Source: Candidatus Pantoea floridensis (GTDB taxonomy: Bacteria > Pseudomonadota > Gammaproteobacteria > Enterobacterales > Enterobacteriaceae). Taken from it: 64,000 nucleotides of DNA. Positions 63,168 to 64,000 of this stretch are shown piece after piece (positions within the stretch are counted from its first letter, which is position 1; each line of letters starts with the position of its first letter). The DNA lies in contig NZ_OCMY01000001.1 in the NCBI RefSeq assembly GCF_900215435.1, forward strand, positions 2,914,001 to 2,978,000. The letters run 5' to 3'. Below the pieces are notes generated by a model that was not told the origin of the DNA, searched no databases, and saw only the letters and a list, made by a program, of their open reading frames with translations. The translations under genes were made by a program, and so were the position numbers.

Positions 63168-64000
63168 CGGGTTCTCGGATCGGTTAACCAGGTCAGGGCG
63201 TCGGCCAGCGCGTTGAGCAGAATGAAGCAGCTGCCAATCAGCAAGGTCGAGCCGAGAATCGCCGGTACATCAGAGGAAAACAGCGCGTTAGTCATATAAC
63301 GACCGACGCCCGGCCAGGCAAATACCGTTTCGGTCAATACCGAACCTTCCAGCAGCGTGGCGTAGGAGAGGGCGATAACGGTAATCAGCGTGCCCAGCAC
63401 GTTAGGGAAAATATGGCGCAGCAGGATGCGGCTGCGGCTGGCGCCTTTGGCGCGCGCCAGTACCACATACTCTTTGTTGCTCTCTTCCAGCAGCGCAGCG
63501 CGCAGCAGGCGCGTAATGCCCGCCATCGCCAGCAGACCAAGAATCACCACCGGCAGCCACAGGTGGGCAATCGCATTACGGAACATTTCGGGATCGCCGG
63601 ACATCCAACTATCAATCAGCACAAAGCCGGTTTTCGGCTCCAACGTATAGATCCAGATGTCGTCGAGCTGGCCCGGTCCGGCCGACCAGTGCAGCACGGC
63701 GTAAAACAGCAGCAACCCCAGCAAACCGAGCCAGAACACCGGCACAGAATAGCCGAGTAGCGAAACAAAACGCGCGATGTTGTCAATAATGCTGCCCGGT
63801 TTCCATGCCGCCAGCAGCGCTAAGGCAATGCCGAACACCGCGGCAAAAATCATCGCGCAGGTCGCCAATTCGATGGTGGCCGGGAACGTGCGCATCAGGT
63901 CGGCGCTGACCGGTTGATTGGTGAGATGTGATAAGCCGAGGTCGCCGCGCGCCAGATGGCTGATATAGCGCCAGAACTGCACCAGCACCGGCTGATCGAG
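63164..64000 (-). CDS. ABC transporter permease, DppB/NikB type (5' end outside window)
   Basis: The last 278 codons of a DppB-type permease; the reading frame stays open through base 64000, coding LDQPVLVQFWRYI. That stretch is normally 70-80 residues into such proteins, so the N-terminal helix is missing. Visible motifs are GDLGLSHLTNQPV and the EAA loop YVVLARAKGASRSRILLRHIFPNVLGTLIT. The substrate-binding protein presumably lies further right. Confidence 0.88.
   Translation of the reverse strand, partial: LDQPVLVQFWRYISHLARGDLGLSHLTNQPVSADLMRTFPATIELATCAMIFAAVFGIALALLAAWKPGSIIDNIARFVSLLGYSVPVFWLGLLGLLLFYAVLHWSAGPGQLDDIWIYTLEPKTGFVLIDSWMSGDPEMFRNAIAHLWLPVVILGLLAMAGITRLLRAALLEESNKEYVVLARAKGASRSRILLRHIFPNVLGTLITVIALSYATLLEGSVLTETVFAWPGVGRYMTNALFSSDVPAILGSTLLIGSCFILLNALADALTWLTDPRTR

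Overview
This window is ordinary chromosomal core DNA of an enterobacterium (Enterobacterales). It most likely comes from Erwiniaceae, near Pantoea or Erwinia. That placement rests on close protein matches to Escherichia coli housekeeping genes recalled from memory, on E. coli-like local gene order with family-specific rearrangements, and on the look of the 16S rRNA gene. I cannot name a species without a database search. I found no phage, transposase, plasmid, CRISPR or defence genes.

Layout. 1-9400: end of mltB, then yjdM, an aldolase-family gene and tam sitting between mltB and pncC; recA with its SOS promoter, recX, alaS, csrA, and a serV-argVYZQ-like tRNA operon whose last part is a tandem duplication carrying RtT-like RNA elements. 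9435-12784: yqaB, yqaA, gshA, the sRNA gene micA (minus strand, sigma-E promoter) and luxS. 12793-23403: yfjD and ypjD on the minus strand, ffh, the rpsP-rimM-trmD-rplS operon, a GNAT gene, aroF-tyrA, then convergent pheA with its pheL leader and attenuator, and raiA behind a CRP-type promoter. 23681-28996: bamD divergent from rluD-pgeF, then clpB behind a sigma-32 promoter. 29079-34710: one complete rRNA operon (16S, tRNA-Ile, tRNA-Ala, 23S, 5S). 34897-44066: kgtP, yfiM, pssA, pat, a YaeF-like lipoprotein, tapT, trxC and yfiF. 44078-57197: emrBAR, proXWV, nrdFEIH, ygaM and ygaC. 57301-59669: a MetJ-controlled mmuPM pair. 59757-64000: an unassigned lipoprotein, then speG as the last gene of a tightly overlapping peptide/nickel-type ABC importer operon that runs off the right edge.

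How the parts work together. Several sets are functional units: SOS repair (recA, recX), aromatic amino acid synthesis (aroF, tyrA, pheA), translation (alaS, rpsP operon, tRNAs, rrn, raiA, rluD, yfiF, tapT), envelope (bamD, micA, pssA, pgeF, mltB), osmoprotection (proVWX), class Ib ribonucleotide reduction (nrdHIEF), multidrug efflux (emrRAB) and methionine salvage (luxS, mmuPM).

The less expected observations are: RtT-like cloverleaf elements ending in a copied tRNA-Arg tail; the yfjD-to-yfiF block lying between luxS and emrB, which are neighbours in E. coli; two families of palindromic intergenic repeats; an rRNA spacer with Ile/Ala tRNAs where E. coli has Glu; and speG translationally coupled to an ABC transporter. 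I did not find a clearly new multi-gene system and do not claim one.
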